NCBI GenBank assembly: GCA_005880075.1
Contig: VBJT01000122.1
Span: 1 to 33,025, forward strand
DNA from: Chloroflexota bacterium
Lineage (GTDB): Bacteria > Chloroflexota > Dehalococcoidia > SM23-28-2 > RBG-16-64-32
DNA: 33,025 bases
Direction: 5' to 3'
Shown here: positions 7,010 through 15,235 of the stretch, piece by piece
Layout: the number at the start of each line of letters is the position of its first letter
How positions within the stretch are numbered: position 1 is the first letter of the stretch
Program-made: the position numbers and the translations under genes
The notes under the pieces: model-generated
What the model saw: the letters and a program-made list of their open reading frames with translations, nothing else
Database searches by the model: none
What the model was told of the DNA's origin: nothing

Positions 7010-8031
7010 AATTCCCGCTCGAGCAAGAACTCGGCGATCTGTACGATCTCTTCGCGCGGCCCGGGCACCAGATCGAGCCGGCCGAGTTCGGCGATCGCAT
7101 TCCCTTTGAGCTCTGCCGCTTGCCTTTCGCAGTACCCCCGAGCACCAACCTCGTCGAGATGCTGCCGCACCTGCGCCACGTCGTCAGCATCAAGCGCCGG
7201 CTTGTCGTAGATCGCTCGCAATTCCTCCCGCGTCCCGGCCTTACCCTCGCTGAGCGCGTAAACGACGGGCAGTGACTTCTTGCGGCGGTAGACGTCCGCG
7301 CCTGCTGCCTTACCGGTCTTGCTCTCGTCGCCCCAGACGCCCAGCATGTCGTCTCGGACTTGGAATGCCGTCCCAAGCGTCCGCCCGACCCGGCCAAGCC
7401 GCTCGGCAAGTTCCCAATCACCGTCGGCCGTCAGTACCCCCAAGCGAAACGCAGAGTCGAACAGCGCGCCGCTCTTCTGCCGAACCATCTGCAGATATGC
7501 CGGCAAATCGACGTCCGTCTTCTCTTCAAAGGCGAGATCAAGCGTTTGCCCTGCCACCATCTCAAGCGTGGACTCGTCGAGGACGCGCGCTGCTTCTATG
7601 ACCGTGGCAGCCGCCACGCCTTCGTCCGCCAACCTCAATACCACCGGCCGGGCCAGCGCGAGAAGGCCATCGCCAGCGTTTATCGCCTGCGCCTCGCCCC
7701 AGATGCTCCACACGGTGGGCCGGTGGTGCCGCTCCTGGTCACGGTCCTGGACATCATCGTGGATCAGCGAAAAGTTGTGTACCAGCTCTACTGCCGCGGC
7801 CGCGGGCAGCGCGCGGTGCCATTCGCCGCCCGCCGCTTCGCAGGACAGCAAGCAGAGCGTCGGACGCAGCCCCTTGCCACCGGCATCTTGCGGCTGCCCC
7901 GCGGCGTCCTCCCAACCGAGGTGATAGCGAATCATACGGTTGAGCAACAGCGGCTGATGGTCGCTTATGAGGGAGCGCAGGTACGCATTGAACTCCCGCC
8001 GATGACGGGCGACCGGAAGGACGGACAGCAA
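7006..8031 (-). CDS. Polyprenyl diphosphate synthase (geranylgeranyl type)
   Basis: A 341-residue all-helical trans-prenyltransferase that would condense isopentenyl diphosphate onto allylic diphosphates. The substrate motifs are present: GGKGLRPTLCLLSCEAA (G-K-x-x-R-P, IPP binding), the first Asp-rich motif LIHDDVQDRDQERHHRPTVW with DDVQD at residues 92-96, and the second motif FQVRDDMLGVWGDESKTGK. R-H-H-R-P replaces the commoner R-R-G-x-P after the first motif, a variant I associate with Chloroflexota and some other bacteria. Chain length cannot be fixed from sequence. TTG at 8031 follows directly after the YjbQ stop, with GGAG just upstream, so the two genes form an operon. The 3' end overlaps the selenoprotein gene tail to tail. 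Confidence 0.9.
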   Translation of the reverse strand: MLSVLPVARHRREFNAYLRSLISDHQPLLLNRMIRYHLGWEDAAGQPQDAGGKGLRPTLCLLSCEAAGGEWHRALPAAAAVELVHNFSLIHDDVQDRDQERHHRPTVWSIWGEAQAINAGDGLLALARPVVLRLADEGVAAATVIEAARVLDESTLEMVAGQTLDLAFEEKTDVDLPAYLQMVRQKSGALFDSAFRLGVLTADGDWELAERLGRVGRTLGTAFQVRDDMLGVWGDESKTGKAAGADVYRRKKSLPVVYALSEGKAGTREELRAIYDKPALDADDVAQVRQHLDEVGARGYCERQAAELKGNAIAELGRLDLVPGPREEIVQIAEFLLEREF

Positions 8032-8469
8032 CTACTCTCCGACGAGGTGGACGACGACCTCGCGGTCCCGGCCGTGGTCAAGCTCCACAAGAAAGAGGCG
8101 CTGCCACGGCCCGAAGGTAAGCCGGCCATTGACGATAGGCACGGATTCACTCGCGCCCAACAGCAGCTGCTGGCAATGCGAATGGCCGTTCGGCCGCTCC
8201 CCGTTGTTTGACAGCGCGTGGGCATATTTGTTGTGTGCGTAGTCGTTGCCGGCCGGCACAACTTCGCCAAGCATCTGCTCCATGTCGCGGAGGAGATGCG
8301 GCTCGGCTTCATTGATGCGAATAGCAGCAGTCGTGTGCTTGGAAAAGACCACTGCGAACCCGTTGAGCAGTCCACACTCGCGGGCCGCCTCCTCAACGTA
8401 GTCGGTTATGTCGACGAATTGAGGGCCGCGCTCAGTCTTGACCTCCAATGTGCGTGAGAGGAATTTCAT
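8032..8469 (-). CDS. yjbQ: YjbQ/UPF0047 family protein
   Basis: A 145-residue member of the secondary thiamine-phosphate synthase (YjbQ) family, recognised from HTTAAIRINEAEP, the central LGEVVPAGNDYAHN region, the signature NGHSHCQQLLLGASESVPI, and GRLTFGPWQRLFLVELDHGR. His and Glu residues in these motifs form the family's metal site. The physiological role of the family is uncertain. Start ATG 8469 is set by a strong AAGGAGGAA about seven bases upstream. The longer frame from 8679 has no family sequence before this point. It is the first gene of a unit with the polyprenyl synthase, and its leader carries a 12-bp hairpin. Confidence 0.9.
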   Translation of the reverse strand: MKFLSRTLEVKTERGPQFVDITDYVEEAARECGLLNGFAVVFSKHTTAAIRINEAEPHLLRDMEQMLGEVVPAGNDYAHNKYAHALSNNGERPNGHSHCQQLLLGASESVPIVNGRLTFGPWQRLFLVELDHGRDREVVVHLVGE

Positions 8470-8498
8470 GCGGGATTCCTCCTTCTTGCCGGTATCCC

Positions 8499-8526
8499 CG
8501 CGTGGTTTCAGTATTGAAACCACGCG
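8499..8526 (-). repeat. 12-bp perfect inverted repeat in the yjbQ leader
   Basis: CGCGTGGTTTCA (8499-8510) and TGAAACCACGCG (8515-8526) pair perfectly around GTAT. It lies 30 bases ahead of the yjbQ start, between that gene and the divergent DUF1059 gene, so it could be an operator or a leader-RNA hairpin. There is no adjacent T-run to make it a terminator. Confidence 0.55.
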
Positions 8527-8698
8527 CGGGCGGCGCGGGCCGTTCGCCGAAACGCGATGCCTCATTTGCCTCCGGCTTAGATTATCGCGCGAAAACCTCT
8601 TACAAGATAGACTTTGTGCGATTTTCACAATGCCTCCCTTGAAAACGAGGGCCTCGGGCGCTAAAGTTTCTCTTGCCATTCAGAAGATGGAGGTTGAA

Positions 8699-8878
8699 GT
8701 GGGAAAGGTAGTTGATTGCGCGAAGGTCGACCCCAGCACCGGTTGTAGTCACGTCGTTCGAGGCGAGACCGAAGAAGATCTCATGAAGAACGCCCAGGAA
8801 CACGCGCAAGAGCATGGCCTAGTCGAGGTTACTCCCGAATTGATGGAGCGCGTCCGGGCGAACATCAGAGACGAATAG
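8699..8878 (+). CDS. DUF1059 family small protein
   Basis: A 59-residue protein reading MGKVVDCAKVDPSTGCSHVV, RGETEEDLMKNAQEHAQEH and VTPELMERVRANIRDE. It matches the small DUF1059 proteins, which have two cysteines about ten residues apart and an H-x-x-x-H helix. Function unknown. GTG 8699 is preferred because GGAGG (8689-8693) lies five bases upstream and the resulting N terminus matches the usual family start. ATG 8687 is possible but poorly spaced. It is divergent from yjbQ. TAGACT near 8612 could be its -10 element. Confidence 0.8.
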   Translation: MGKVVDCAKVDPSTGCSHVVRGETEEDLMKNAQEHAQEHGLVEVTPELMERVRANIRDE

Positions 8879-8880
8879 GC

Positions 8881-9300
8881 TCATTCGCCGTTTCGCTCTT
8901 TCGCCGACGGATGCCGCCAAGGCGATAACCGTCCGGCTGCTCGCCCCTTTTTCCTCTGTACGCCCGACAGGATCTTGAACGTCCGCTCGATGTAGTCCTG
9001 ATCCCGCAAGATCTCGACTTCGTAGTCGAGTGGCACGACGCGGCTCTCCGCGTCTAGCGTGGCGCTGTGCCAGCCGCCCGGGTACTCGCGAACTATGGCA
9101 TCGTGAAATTCATAGCTCTTGGCTTCCTGAACCCTTGCTTCGCCTATCTCCACACGGGTCAGCGCCGAATCATCGCCGACGAGGCACATGCGGAGGCCAC
9201 CAACATCCCACAACCGTAGAACACGCGCTTGGAAACTCACGCGCTGTCCGGCAGAGCAGTCCTTCAGCGCCCGCAGGTTTTCCAGCGCTGGCGCGCTCAT
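8881..9300 (-). CDS. OB-fold nucleic-acid-binding-like protein
   Basis: A 139-residue protein with a predicted five-strand pattern: AGQRVSFQARVLRLWDVGGL, RMCLVGDDSALTRVEIGE, YEFHDAIVREYPGGWHSATL then ESRVVPLDYEVEIL. The order 'V-x-F-x-A-R-V, L-V-G-D-D-S-x-x-x-R-V-E-I, A-I-V-R-E-Y-P-G-G-W-x-S-A-x-L' resembles archaeal-type RPA/OB-fold single-strand DNA-binding domains. This is fold recognition by eye. The C-terminal 30 residues are basic. Its ATG overlaps the stop of the upstream gene as ATGA, so the two are translationally coupled and probably act together. Confidence 0.55.
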   Translation of the reverse strand: MSAPALENLRALKDCSAGQRVSFQARVLRLWDVGGLRMCLVGDDSALTRVEIGEARVQEAKSYEFHDAIVREYPGGWHSATLDAESRVVPLDYEVEILRDQDYIERTFKILSGVQRKKGRAAGRLSPWRHPSAKERNGE

Positions 9301-9602
9301 CTGCCCTCCAGCCAGCGTGCGATGGCATCAACATTTTCCCGAAGGCTCGCCCTCGCCTCTTTGACTAGCCAGCGATAGCAGTGCATGCGGCTGGACTTAT
9401 CAGGCGCGTAGTCCTCCCAGGACAGGACGTAGGCGCGGCCCTGCGCCCTGTGAGGCCAGCTCTCCTTCGGCAGGAGGTGGACGTAGATAGTCCCGCCGTC
9501 ATCCGTGAACGTAATCGCGCCGACCGCGGCATCAGTTAGTGACTGGTGGCCGGTATCCACCAGCAACCGCCTCAGCTCCCGCTCTAGGAAACGTAGCGCC
9601 AT
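9297..9602 (-). CDS. Hypothetical protein coupled to the OB-fold protein
   Basis: A 101-residue soluble protein, MALRFLERELRRLLVDTGHQ at the start and KEARASLRENVDAIARWLEG at the end, with helical ends around a beta-rich middle (AITFTDDGGTIYVHLL, GRAYVLSWEDYA). I do not recognise the family. The ATGA overlap with the downstream OB-fold gene suggests a functional pair. The next gene upstream ends 24 bases before this start and runs in the same direction. Confidence 0.6.
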   Translation of the reverse strand: MALRFLERELRRLLVDTGHQSLTDAAVGAITFTDDGGTIYVHLLPKESWPHRAQGRAYVLSWEDYAPDKSSRMHCYRWLVKEARASLRENVDAIARWLEGR

Positions 9603-9626
9603 CGCTGACTTAAGCCGAAGGCAAGG

Positions 9627-10655
9627 CTATCCGTAGAACGTACTCGCGATGGCGCCTCCATAAGCGAGTACCTTCTGAGCCGGTAGCCCATACGGCGCCG
9701 GCACCGGACAAAGAGAATCGGCGATGTCCCACAGGGGTTCGATTCTCTTTCTCACATCGTCCGCCGGGCCACATGTAACGAACGCCTCCACCATCTCATC
9801 GGGGACGAGGTGCGCCACGCCCAAGTAATCTCCCCGCTTGACGCCCTCCTGCAGCCGCTGCGCCTCCTTCCGAAAACCGTGGGCAGCGAAATACTCTTCG
9901 TACTGGGTCATGCCGGCATAGAAGGCGATCGTCGCGCGGGAGTCGTTGATGGCTTCGGCGCGGTCGTTGTTGATCATTATCAGCGGCCAGAGGTTGATCT
10001 CAATATCGCTGCGTTGCTTGCCGGCACGAGCCAGGCCGCGCTTGATGGCCTCCGGACCGTCATTCGTCGCCCAGCGGAGCGACCAGATGGCGTGCCCCAT
10101 CACCCCGTCGGCGATTTCGGCCGCGAGGCTGACGAGAGGCCCGCGCAGACCCGCGATCCAGATCGGGAGGTCCGTGCGAAGGGGCGGCGACGGAGGCTGG
10201 AGCTCGCTGAAATCGTGCCGGTGGTAGCTCCCCTCGAAAGCCGCGAGCTCACCAGTATGCGCCTTCGCGATGATGAGCCGGATAAGCTCGACAACCTCTC
10301 GCAGATGCTCGAGCGGCTTGCCGTATGGCATTCCGAAGAATCCCTCGCTCCACGAGCGTATGCTGCAGCCGAGCCCGAGCGTGAAGCGCCCGCCGCTAAG
10401 CCGATCGAGGTCTATCGCCGCCATTGCCGTCTCGAAGGGGCTGCGCGCGAACGCCAGAGCGATTCCGGAGGTAAGCTTCACCCGCGTCGTTACAGCCGCC
10501 GCAGCCGCCAGCGGCACAAATGGCGGCCCATAGACCTGCGGGGCGAACAGCCCATCGAGACCCGCTTGCTCGTACATCTTCGCCTGGCCGGTCAGCACCC
10601 CGGGCGGCAGAGTAGGCGTAATCACACCCCAGATCGGCCTCTTTCCATCCCGCAC
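9627..10655 (-). CDS. LLM class F420-dependent oxidoreductase
   Basis: An intact 342-residue luciferase-like TIM-barrel enzyme. Recognisable parts are GVITPTLPPGVLTGQAKMYE, GLDGLFAPQVYGPPFVPLAA, TSGIALAFARSPFETAMAA, LSGGRFTLGLGCSIRSWSEG, LPIWIAGLRGPLVSLAAEIA and VTCGPADDVRKRIEPL. The third such gene in the window, it belongs to a different subfamily from the one at 1957-2951. F420 use is inferred from the family, and the substrate is unknown. GTG 10655 is chosen because AAGGAGG lies six to seven bases upstream. It is divergent from glycerol kinase. Confidence 0.87.
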   Translation of the reverse strand: MRDGKRPIWGVITPTLPPGVLTGQAKMYEQAGLDGLFAPQVYGPPFVPLAAAAAVTTRVKLTSGIALAFARSPFETAMAAIDLDRLSGGRFTLGLGCSIRSWSEGFFGMPYGKPLEHLREVVELIRLIIAKAHTGELAAFEGSYHRHDFSELQPPSPPLRTDLPIWIAGLRGPLVSLAAEIADGVMGHAIWSLRWATNDGPEAIKRGLARAGKQRSDIEINLWPLIMINNDRAEAINDSRATIAFYAGMTQYEEYFAAHGFRKEAQRLQEGVKRGDYLGVAHLVPDEMVEAFVTCGPADDVRKRIEPLWDIADSLCPVPAPYGLPAQKVLAYGGAIASTFYG

Positions 10656-10749
10656 CAGCAGCCTCCTTCAAATGGTGGCGGTACTACGCACACGATACGC
10701 GGTCCTAATGCGCATTGATGACGTCATTACACTTGGGAACTGTGGGGTG

Positions 10750-10785
10750 CCGGTGGCGCTAATATGGCATCCCTCGTGCCACCGG
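10750..10785. repeat. 8-bp inverted repeat upstream of glycerol kinase
   Basis: CCGGTGGC (10750-10757) and GCCACCGG (10778-10785) are exact complements 20 bases apart, in the spacer between the divergent oxidoreductase and glycerol kinase genes. The spacing suits a dimeric operator or a leader stem. Nothing else clear is seen in 10656-10832 except the -10 candidate near its end. Confidence 0.35.
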
Positions 10786-10814
10786 TCAACGATATCGACA
10801 GTCTCCAACGCCGA

Positions 10815-10823
10815 TGCTAACCT
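10815..10823 (+). promoter_or_regulatory. Extended -10 candidate for glpK (TGC-TAACCT)
   Basis: TAACCT (10818-10823), preceded by TGC, ends nine bases before ATG 10833, predicting a leader of about three bases. No Shine-Dalgarno precedes the gene. Confidence 0.3.
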
Positions 10824-10832
10824 TGCCGCAAT

Positions 10833-12326
10833 ATGGCGGACTTGGTGCTCGCTCTAGACCAAGGGACATCTTCCAGTCGGGCCATCCTGTTTGACCATTC
10901 GGGGAACGCCGTTGCCTCCGCCCAGCAGCCGTTCGAGCAGATATACCCGCAGCCTGGCTGGGTTGAACACGACCCGGAGGACGTCTGGCAAACGCAGCTG
11001 GCGACCGCTCAGGAAGCGCTGAAGCAGGCAAAGGCAACCGCGGACGATGTAGCCGCGATCGGCATCACGAATCAGCGCGAGACCACGCTCCTCTGGGACC
11101 ACAACGGCCGCCCAATCGCCAACGCCATCGTCTGGCAAGACAGACGTACCGCACCGATCTGCGACGAAATGCGAGACAAGGGCTTGGAGCCTCTGTTCCG
11201 CGAGCGGACGGGCCTGCTGCTTGACCCGTACTTCTCTGGAACAAAGGTGAAATGGCTCCTCGATAATGTCAGCAGCGCCCGTGCCCTTGCCGAAGCCGGC
11301 GACCTGAGGTTCGGCACGGTCGATTCCTGGTTGCTCTATCGCCTGACGGGCCTCCACGCGACGGACTATACGAACGCCTCGCGCACCCTGCTCTACAACA
11401 TCTTCGACCTGGGCTGGGATGATGAATTGCTATCAGCCCTCGAAGTTCCTCGAGGCATCTTGCCTCCCGTGCGGGCATCCTCCGGCGTCTTCGCTGAGAC
11501 GAGCTTGTTTGGCAAATCCGTGCCCGTCGCCGGAATCGGAGGCGACCAGCAGGCAGCCCTCTTCGGGCAAGCGGCATTCGAGCCGGGCATGGCGAAGAAC
11601 ACATATGGCACCGGCGCGTTCTGCCTGATGAACATCGGCGAGCGGAAGGTCGCCTCAAAGAATCTGCTGACCACAATCGCCTGGGGGATATCCGGTGCGG
11701 AGCGCGACGAAGTCGTATACGCGCTCGAAGGCTCCATCTTCATCGCAGGCGCGGCCGTCCAATGGCTACGGGACGAGTTGGGCATCATTTCGACCGCCGC
11801 CGAATCCCAGGAGCTTGCGCTGAGCGTGCCCGACTCGAACGGGGTTTATGTCGTGCCAGCGTTCGTCGGCCTGGCGGCGCCACACTGGGACCCGAGCGCG
11901 CGCGGTGCCATCTTCGGGCTCACGCGCGGTGCCAACCGGGCGCATCTCGCCCGCGCGACGCTGGAAGCGATCGCGTTTCAGACTTGCGATGTAATTGATG
12001 CTATCGAAGCTGACTCTGGCGTGACGCTTTCCGAGCTGCGCGTCGACGGCGGCGCCGCGGCGAACGACCTGCTTCTCCAGATTCAGGCTGACCTGCTCGG
12101 CCGGGACGTCGTGAGGCCGGCGGTGCTCGAGACGACCGCGCTTGGAGCAGCTTATCTGGCCGGCCTGGCGACCGGGTTCTGGAGGGATGCGTCGGACGTT
12201 TCCAAGAACTGGCGCATCGACCGCCGCTTCAGCCCGCAAATGGCTGCTGACAGGCGGGCCGAGATGTATGCCGGCTGGAAGCGCGCGGTTGAGCGCGTAA
12301 AGGGATGGAGCACGGCCGGGGCCTGA
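10833..12326 (+). CDS. glpK: Glycerol kinase
   Basis: A full-length 497-residue FGGY/ASKHA kinase that phosphorylates glycerol to sn-glycerol 3-phosphate with ATP. It shows the N-terminal phosphate loop LALDQGTSSSRAILFDHSG (residues 6-24), the GITNQRETTLLWDHNGRPI segment typical of GlpK, PYFSGTKVKWLLDN, the GIGGDQQAALFGQAAFEPG loop, the KNTYGTGAFCLMN motif, and the C-terminal LRVDGGAAANDLLLQIQADL. Length and motif order match characterised GlpK proteins, so confidence is high. No glycerol facilitator or glycerol-3-phosphate dehydrogenase is adjacent. It ends 12 bases from the convergent gene at 12339, across the palindrome AGGCGCGCCT. Confidence 0.96.
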   Translation: MADLVLALDQGTSSSRAILFDHSGNAVASAQQPFEQIYPQPGWVEHDPEDVWQTQLATAQEALKQAKATADDVAAIGITNQRETTLLWDHNGRPIANAIVWQDRRTAPICDEMRDKGLEPLFRERTGLLLDPYFSGTKVKWLLDNVSSARALAEAGDLRFGTVDSWLLYRLTGLHATDYTNASRTLLYNIFDLGWDDELLSALEVPRGILPPVRASSGVFAETSLFGKSVPVAGIGGDQQAALFGQAAFEPGMAKNTYGTGAFCLMNIGERKVASKNLLTTIAWGISGAERDEVVYALEGSIFIAGAAVQWLRDELGIISTAAESQELALSVPDSNGVYVVPAFVGLAAPHWDPSARGAIFGLTRGANRAHLARATLEAIAFQTCDVIDAIEADSGVTLSELRVDGGAAANDLLLQIQADLLGRDVVRPAVLETTALGAAYLAGLATGFWRDASDVSKNWRIDRRFSPQMAADRRAEMYAGWKRAVERVKGWSTAGA

Positions 12327-12338
12327 GCCGAGGCGCGC

Positions 12339-13604
12339 CTAGTGAGGCCTTGGCGTCCGTGTTGTGGGCGGGATCGGGCTCGGAGTGACGTTCGGCGTTG
12401 GCGTGTCACTCGGTGCCGGCGTGAGTGCGGGCGTCGGTTCAGGGGTTGCGGGCGGCGTCGGTTCCGGAGTGGGCGGCTGCCAGAGGCCATACTTGCCCAC
12501 CATCCAGTCCCAAACGTCTCTCGAGAGCCGGGCGCCGAATGAATAACCATCCTTCTCGCTGTTCGCCAACTGGGACAAATACGTGATCGCGTAAGCCTTC
12601 TGCTTTCCATCCACCCCCTGGAACGTCACGATTCCAACGTCGTTGTTCACCCACCCGTCCCAGTCCGCGTAATAGCCAATCTTATGGCCGACAGTAGCTT
12701 CCGATGGGAGACGCTTGGGGATGATGTAGTCGACATACGAATAGCTGTCACGTAGTACCCGGAGCGTGTAGACGGTCCATTCATAGTTGAAGAGTTGCTC
12801 GTTCCAGAGCTTGGCCAGGATGTCGTTTGTTTCGAGGGCAGTCAAGATGTTGGGGGACGGATAATCGCCCCCGTAGAACGGAATGTGATCAAAGTACGAG
12901 GTGGTCATTCCCCAGGAGTTCATAAGAGACCGCGCGTAATACGTGCCCTCCCAATACGATCCGAAAATCTCCTGCGTGAAATTCTTGACCTCCGGCGGAT
13001 AGCTGCCGCCAATGCCCTTCTTGATGCTATAACCGAGGCCGTCCGGGCTGGCGTTACCTGCCTGAAACTGATCGACGGCGCCCAGTAGAGCGAACAAGTT
13101 AATCACGCAGCCCGTGCGGTGCAGAACGTTGCCACCGACTGATATCGTTTCCCCGTTCTGGAGGTCAGTGACGGCTACGGCTACATCGATGCCGCCGACG
13201 TCCGCATCATAGTCAACGATCGAGCTTTCAAGCTGGTCGCGCAGCGCCAGAAAATCAGGCGAGGCGTTGACGTTTTCGGGCATGTTCCCGGATGTCTGAG
13301 GGAGCGGCGCTGAGGTCTGATCGCCGCCGGTGCCCTCTTGCGGTGAAGGGGCGGGCGTCTCCGACGGCGCGGGAGAGGCCGACGATCTATTCCAGTCGAC
13401 TACCCCATCGACTGTGACGCCCGGATACGATTGCCCGCCTTCGCGCCTCACGGCCGCTGCTGACCGCGCCGGGCTTTCTGAGCCAGCATCTTTCGCGCTT
13501 CCGTCAAGCGATGCCAGTACTATGACGACGCCGAGGGCAACCGGCGCCGAAGCCAGCCCGACGCCGGAGGCAATCCTTATCATTCTCCGGTCTAGACGAA
13601 ACAC
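12339..13604 (-). CDS. Secreted beta-lactamase-fold protein (PF13354-like) lacking the Ser-x-x-Lys pair
   Basis: A 421-residue exported protein. It has an N-terminal membrane segment (about 11-32), a Ser/Pro-rich linker (about 70-110), a class A beta-lactamase-like domain (about 115-375) and a Pro/Thr tail rich in P-T-P repeats. The fold is indicated by the strand GIDVAVAVTDLQNGETISVG, the helix start HRTGCVINLFALLGAV and EATVGHKIGYYADWDGWVNN then DVGIVTFQG, which matches the K-T-G region. Where enzymes have Ser-x-x-Lys, this protein has Cys166-V-I-Asn169, so ordinary beta-lactam hydrolysis is not expected. It may be a wall-associated binding protein or a cysteine-dependent enzyme. GTG 13604 has AAGGGG four bases upstream. 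Confidence 0.75.
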   Translation of the reverse strand: MFRLDRRMIRIASGVGLASAPVALGVVIVLASLDGSAKDAGSESPARSAAAVRREGGQSYPGVTVDGVVDWNRSSASPAPSETPAPSPQEGTGGDQTSAPLPQTSGNMPENVNASPDFLALRDQLESSIVDYDADVGGIDVAVAVTDLQNGETISVGGNVLHRTGCVINLFALLGAVDQFQAGNASPDGLGYSIKKGIGGSYPPEVKNFTQEIFGSYWEGTYYARSLMNSWGMTTSYFDHIPFYGGDYPSPNILTALETNDILAKLWNEQLFNYEWTVYTLRVLRDSYSYVDYIIPKRLPSEATVGHKIGYYADWDGWVNNDVGIVTFQGVDGKQKAYAITYLSQLANSEKDGYSFGARLSRDVWDWMVGKYGLWQPPTPEPTPPATPEPTPALTPAPSDTPTPNVTPSPIPPTTRTPRPH

Positions 13605-13771
13605 GGTTCCCCTTCTGACCGCCTATTCAAGCGCTGTGATACTGATAACGCCGTATAGTGCTGCAAGGATACCAAAAGCAGGCTAAGGCGCACGACCCAC
13701 TTGTGGCTTCGCTAGAATGACGCCTCGATGTGCGGCGGCGTTGCAACCGCTTCTGTTTCCCAGAAGGGCAC

Positions 13772-13780
13772 TGCTAGACT
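13772..13780 (+). promoter_or_regulatory. Extended -10 promoter candidate for glcD, leaderless (TGC-TAGACT)
   Basis: TAGACT (13775-13780) preceded by TGC ends exactly six bases before GTG 13787, the same geometry as at 4624-4632. The nearest purine-rich stretch (AGAAGGGC) is about 17 bases upstream of the start, too far to act as a ribosome site. Confidence 0.4.
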
Positions 13781-13786
13781 TAGCGC

Positions 13787-15235
13787 GTGAAGCGCAGCAG
13801 CCTCATCCGAGACCTTCAGGGCGCAATCGGCCGCCGCTGGGTGCTCCACGCGCCCGAAGATCTCCTCGTGTATGAATACGACGCGACGATCGATCGCGGG
13901 CTACCGGAGGCCGTCGTGCTGCCAGACGACGCGGAGGGCGTCGCCAGCGCTGTGTGCATTGCAAGCAATCACGGAGTGCCGGTGACCGCGCGAGGCGCCG
14001 GGACGGGCCTCTCAGGCGGCGCCATCCCGTGCGAGGGCGGCGTCGTTATCGTTACGACGCGCATGAACCGCATCCTCGAACTCGATCCAGAGAACCGAAT
14101 CGCGGTCGTCGAGCCGGGCGTCATCAATCTCGACATCTCGCGCTCCACCGCGCCTTATGGCCTCTATTACGCGCCCGATCCGTCGAGCCAGAAGGCGTGC
14201 AGCATCGGCGGCAATGTAGCCGAGAACGCCGGCGGGCCCCACTGCCTGCGCTACGGCACGACGACCAACCACGTTCTGGGCCTCGAAATCGTGACCGCCG
14301 ACGGTGTGGTCGTATGGCTTGGCGGCAAGACGGCTGATACGCCCGGCTACGACCTCACCGGCGTTGTAGTCGGGTCCGAGGGCACTCTCGCAATCGTGAC
14401 GAAGGTCATCGTGCGGCTGCTGCACAAGCCCGAAGCGACCGTTACTCTGCTGGCGATTTTCGATACAGTCACGCAGGCGTCTCGCGTCGTTTCGTCAATC
14501 ATCGGCAAGGGAATGGTCCCCGCCGCGCTCGAGATGATGGACAAGAACACGATGGACGCAGTCGAGCCTTTTGTACATGCGGGCTACCCGCCCGACGCGG
14601 GCGCCGTGCTGCTAATCGAGGTCGAAGGCCTGAAGGAAGATGCTCAAGAACAGGCGGACGCTGTCGCCTCGATCTGCCGCGAGTTGGAGGCCCGTGAGAT
14701 TCGCATTGGTCTCTCGCAGGAAGACAGAGACAGGCTCTGGGCCGGCCGCAAGGGCGCGCTAGGCGCGTTGGGACGGCTGGCGCCCTCTTATTACATCCTT
14801 GACGGCGTCATACCGCGCACCCGGCTCCCAACCGTGCTGGACGGCGTTTACGAGGCCTGTGACCGTTTTGGCTTCCGTGTAGCGAACGTGTTCCACGCCG
14901 GCGACGGCAACCTCCACCCGAACGTGATGTTCGATGAGCGTGTGCAGGGCGCCACGAAAAAGGTCCTGGATTTGGGCGAGGAAATCATGCGCCTGTGCGT
15001 AGACGCCGGCGGATCGATCACCGGGGAACACGGCGTGGGATACGAAAAGCGCAACTATATGAGCTGGATCTTCTCGCCGGACGATCTCGAGGTGATGTCC
15101 AGACTCAAGGCAGCCTTTGGAGCCTCGGAGATCTTTAACCCGGGAAAGGTCTTCCCGACCTCGAAAGGCTGCGGCGAGGTCTCCTCGAGAATGAGAGCGG
15201 CGATCGCCAGGGTTGGCGCGGATGCCTTCGTCTAG
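13787..15235 (+). CDS. glcD: Glycolate/D-lactate oxidase FAD subunit GlcD
   Basis: A 482-residue FAD-linked oxidase of the vanillyl-alcohol-oxidase (PCMH) fold. The FAD-binding domain shows VTARGAGTGLSGGAIPCEGG, ILELDPENRIAVVEPGVIN, PDPSSQKACSIGGNVAENAG, LRYGTTTNHVLGLEIVTADG and GVVVGSEGTLAIVTKVIVRL. The cap and C-terminal region has FHAGDGNLHPNVMFDERV and GGSITGEHGVGYEKRNYM, with the His residues typical of 2-hydroxyacid-oxidising members. It should oxidise glycolate or D-lactate and pass electrons via GlcE and GlcF. GTG 13787 begins the conserved N terminus. It is the first gene of glcDEF, overlapping the next start region. Confidence 0.95.
   Translation: MKRSSLIRDLQGAIGRRWVLHAPEDLLVYEYDATIDRGLPEAVVLPDDAEGVASAVCIASNHGVPVTARGAGTGLSGGAIPCEGGVVIVTTRMNRILELDPENRIAVVEPGVINLDISRSTAPYGLYYAPDPSSQKACSIGGNVAENAGGPHCLRYGTTTNHVLGLEIVTADGVVVWLGGKTADTPGYDLTGVVVGSEGTLAIVTKVIVRLLHKPEATVTLLAIFDTVTQASRVVSSIIGKGMVPAALEMMDKNTMDAVEPFVHAGYPPDAGAVLLIEVEGLKEDAQEQADAVASICRELEAREIRIGLSQEDRDRLWAGRKGALGALGRLAPSYYILDGVIPRTRLPTVLDGVYEACDRFGFRVANVFHAGDGNLHPNVMFDERVQGATKKVLDLGEEIMRLCVDAGGSITGEHGVGYEKRNYMSWIFSPDDLEVMSRLKAAFGASEIFNPGKVFPTSKGCGEVSSRMRAAIARVGADAFV

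Noticed and set aside
7360..8211. 283-residue plus-strand ORF opposite polyprenyl synthase and yjbQ
   Set aside because: Shadow of two well-supported genes on the other strand; no family features.
13728..13790. Twenty-codon leader ORF whose stop overlaps the glcD GTG (GTGA)
   Set aside because: No ribosome site and no recognisable leader-peptide features. A -10 element inside it suggests transcription starts after it.
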